Source: an uncultured Candidatus Altimarinota bacterium (GTDB taxonomy: Bacteria > Patescibacteriota > Gracilibacteria > CAIRYL01). From it: a stretch of DNA of 7,087 nucleotides. The first letter of the stretch is position 1. The number at the start of each line of letters is the position of its first letter. The notes beneath the pieces were generated by a model. It had not been told where the DNA came from and searched no databases. It worked only from the letters and a program-made list of their open reading frames with translations. This document shows positions 6,272 to 7,087 of this stretch, piece after piece. Location of the stretch: assembly GCA_947311665.1 (NCBI GenBank), contig CAMZLA010000027.1, positions 1 to 7,087 of the forward strand, given 5' to 3'. A program made the translations under genes and the position numbers.

Positions 6272-6616
6272 TTATTGCTTATTTTGTAAACTTTCTAAAA
6301 AAGGATCATTTGGTGGAAATTGCTGATTATTTTGATTTTGAGGTATTGGTTGCGTTTGTTCATATATTTGGTTCTGATGAATTGGCTGCCCTGTTTGCGG
6401 CTGAAAATCATCATTTTGAAATTCCTGTTGTGGTAATTCTTGAGAATTATAAGAAGGAATATTGTTCAAGGGTTCGGAAACTGGTTCAAAAATTTCTCCT
6501 TGAGAATTGAGAAAGTCTGAAGCTGAGTGTTCTAAAGATGTATTTGTTAGATTTTCTATAGGTGTTTCTAGATTATTTGATGAAACGGAATGCAGAAGTT
6601 TTTCATCTTCATGCAT
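6272..6616 (-). CDS. C-terminal part of a Gln/Asn/Pro-rich, acidic, probably disordered protein
   Basis: From the only in-frame ATG (6616-6614) the frame encodes 114 residues, with no hydrophobic segment and no recognisable domain. It is rich in Asn, Gln, Pro, Ser and Glu (for example QPQTGQPIHQNQIYEQTQPI) and ends PFLESLQNKQ. The ATG has no ribosome-binding motif, and the same frame upstream (6617-7009) continues with matching composition, so this ATG is probably internal rather than the true start. Such tails occur on cell-surface, secretion or scaffold proteins, but no function can be assigned. The gene has its own terminator and is not cotranscribed with rplC. Confidence 0.6.
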   Translation of the reverse strand: MHEDEKLLHSVSSNNLETPIENLTNTSLEHSASDFLNSQGEIFEPVSEPLNNIPSYNSQELPQQEFQNDDFQPQTGQPIHQNQIYEQTQPIPQNQNNQQFPPNDPFLESLQNKQ

Positions 6617-6901
6617 TTCAGAAGAAAAATTATCAAAATTTTCTACTCCATTTTCTTTTTTAGGGATTTCTATGTTTTTAGATTCATGAAAAATAGTCGA
6701 GGCATCTTTTTCTTCAATATAATGATCTTCTTCTCCTTTAGAAAGGAATGCTGCTAAATCATCAATATAATCACCATCTTCATCTTTTTCTATTTCTTTT
6801 TCAGGATCTGGAATTTTATGTTGAGGAGCATTAATATATGATTGTTCTTCTGGCGAGAGTAATGAAGAAATATCTTCTTCGCTAGTTTTAGTAGTTTGAC
6901 T

Positions 6902-6955
6902 GTTTTGATTATTTTGATTATTTTGATTATTTTGATTGTTTTGATTATTTTGATT
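6902..6955 (-). repeat. Six-copy 9-bp minisatellite encoding Asn-Gln-Asn
   Basis: Six consecutive 9-base units on the plus strand read RTTTTGATT (R = A or G), with a decayed seventh from 6956. On the minus strand each unit is AAT-CAA-AAY, giving (Asn-Gln-Asn)6. The unit length is a multiple of three, so copy-number change would lengthen or shorten the protein without shifting frame. Only third-position A/G changes differ between units, which keep the amino acids the same and argue for selection at the protein level. Confidence 0.85.
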
Positions 6956-6979
6956 ATTTTTATTATTGTTGATGGTAAT

Positions 6980-7078
6980 TTGTTGCTGTTGATGATATTG
7001 TTGCTGCAGTTAAAGTTATTGTTTTTTCTGTCGTTGATGTTGTTCTTGTATATGTTGTTGTTGTTGCTGTGGTTGTAA
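6980..7078 (-). repeat. Imperfect CAA/CAG triplet tract (poly-Gln)
   Basis: The minus strand is dominated by CAA and CAG triplets with scattered CAT, CGA and AAA. The longest pure run is five Gln codons, CAG plus four CAA (7069-7055). It lies immediately 5' of the Asn-Gln-Asn minisatellite. Such tracts are prone to slippage and hard to assemble. Confidence 0.6.
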
Positions 7079-7087
7079 TTAGAAACC

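Larger units (their letters stand above)
6617..7087 (-). pseudogene. Upstream coding-like extension of the Gln/Asn-rich gene, interrupted by stops
   Basis: In frame with the ATG at 6616, codons stay open up to 7009 and encode an acidic stretch (for example KEIEKDEDGDYIDDLAAFLS) preceded by an Asn-Gln-Asn repeat and a Gln/His tract. Beyond 7009 the same frame remains strikingly Gln-rich (QPQQQQQHIQEQHQRQKKQ) but has TAA at 7012-7010, 7018-7016 and 7081-7079. Reading those as Gln would give one seamless poly-Gln region. No ATG, GTG or TTG lies in this frame between the stop and 6616. It could be a gene broken by nonsense mutations, a gene shifted by an indel in the low-complexity tract, or an assembly error near a contig end. 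Confidence 0.5.

Noticed and set aside
241..6616. UGA reassignment (Gly or Trp code), suggested by the absence of TGA stops
   Set aside because: No gene contains an in-frame TGA. Trp uses TGG and Gly uses GGN at conserved sites. Ten stops without TGA is unremarkable in A/T-rich DNA.
6896..7078. Plus-strand 60-residue Leu/Ile-rich ORF that looks like a membrane peptide
   Set aside because: It is the antisense of the Gln/Asn-codon repeats (CAA read backwards is TTG, AAT is ATT); the hydrophobicity is a by-product of the repeat.

Overview
All supported genes lie on the minus strand of a strongly A+T-rich bacterial window. Reading 5'->3' on that strand (high to low coordinates), it holds the end of a low-complexity Gln/Asn-rich gene, a compact seven-gene ribosomal-protein operon, an alpha/beta-hydrolase gene, a SLAC1/TDT-type anion channel gene, and the start of one more gene that runs off the left edge. 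The standard bacterial code fits: no gene has an in-frame TGA, and stops are eight TAA and two TAG. Small ribosomal proteins, no Shine-Dalgarno motifs, frequent CGA arginine codons and a cut-down S10-type operon suggest a Patescibacteria/CPR-like or other streamlined AT-rich bacterium. That assignment is an inference.

Region 6272-7087 is Gln/Asn-rich and acidic. The only ATG in the downstream frame (6616) gives 114 residues, but coding-like sequence continues upstream of it through a 9-bp (Asn-Gln-Asn) minisatellite into a poly-Gln tract. That tract carries three in-frame TAA codons, each exactly where a Gln (CAA) would fit. A strong terminator (6223-6265) ends the gene. Region 5984-6131 holds the best promoter in the window (TTGACT-17-TATTCT), followed by a structured leader of about 113 nt.

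Region 2219-5983 is rplC-rplD-rplW-rplB-rpsS-rplV-rpsC. The order is canonical, but rpsJ is absent upstream and rplP/rpmC/rpsQ are absent downstream. A terminator directly after rpsC shows the unit ends there. These proteins build the 50S exit-tunnel and peptidyl-transferase surroundings (L2, L3, L4, L22, L23) and the 30S head (S3, S19).

Region 1-2160 is accessory. It has a 236-aa alpha/beta hydrolase behind its own promoter, a 322-aa ten-helix SLAC1-family channel, an odd 20-codon in-frame stretch after the channel's stop, and a 55-codon gene start that may be an inositol-monophosphatase-type protein. I see no tRNA, rRNA, CRISPR array or insertion sequence. I found no clearly new multi-gene system. 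The most unusual signals are the interrupted poly-Gln coding region and the rplC leader.
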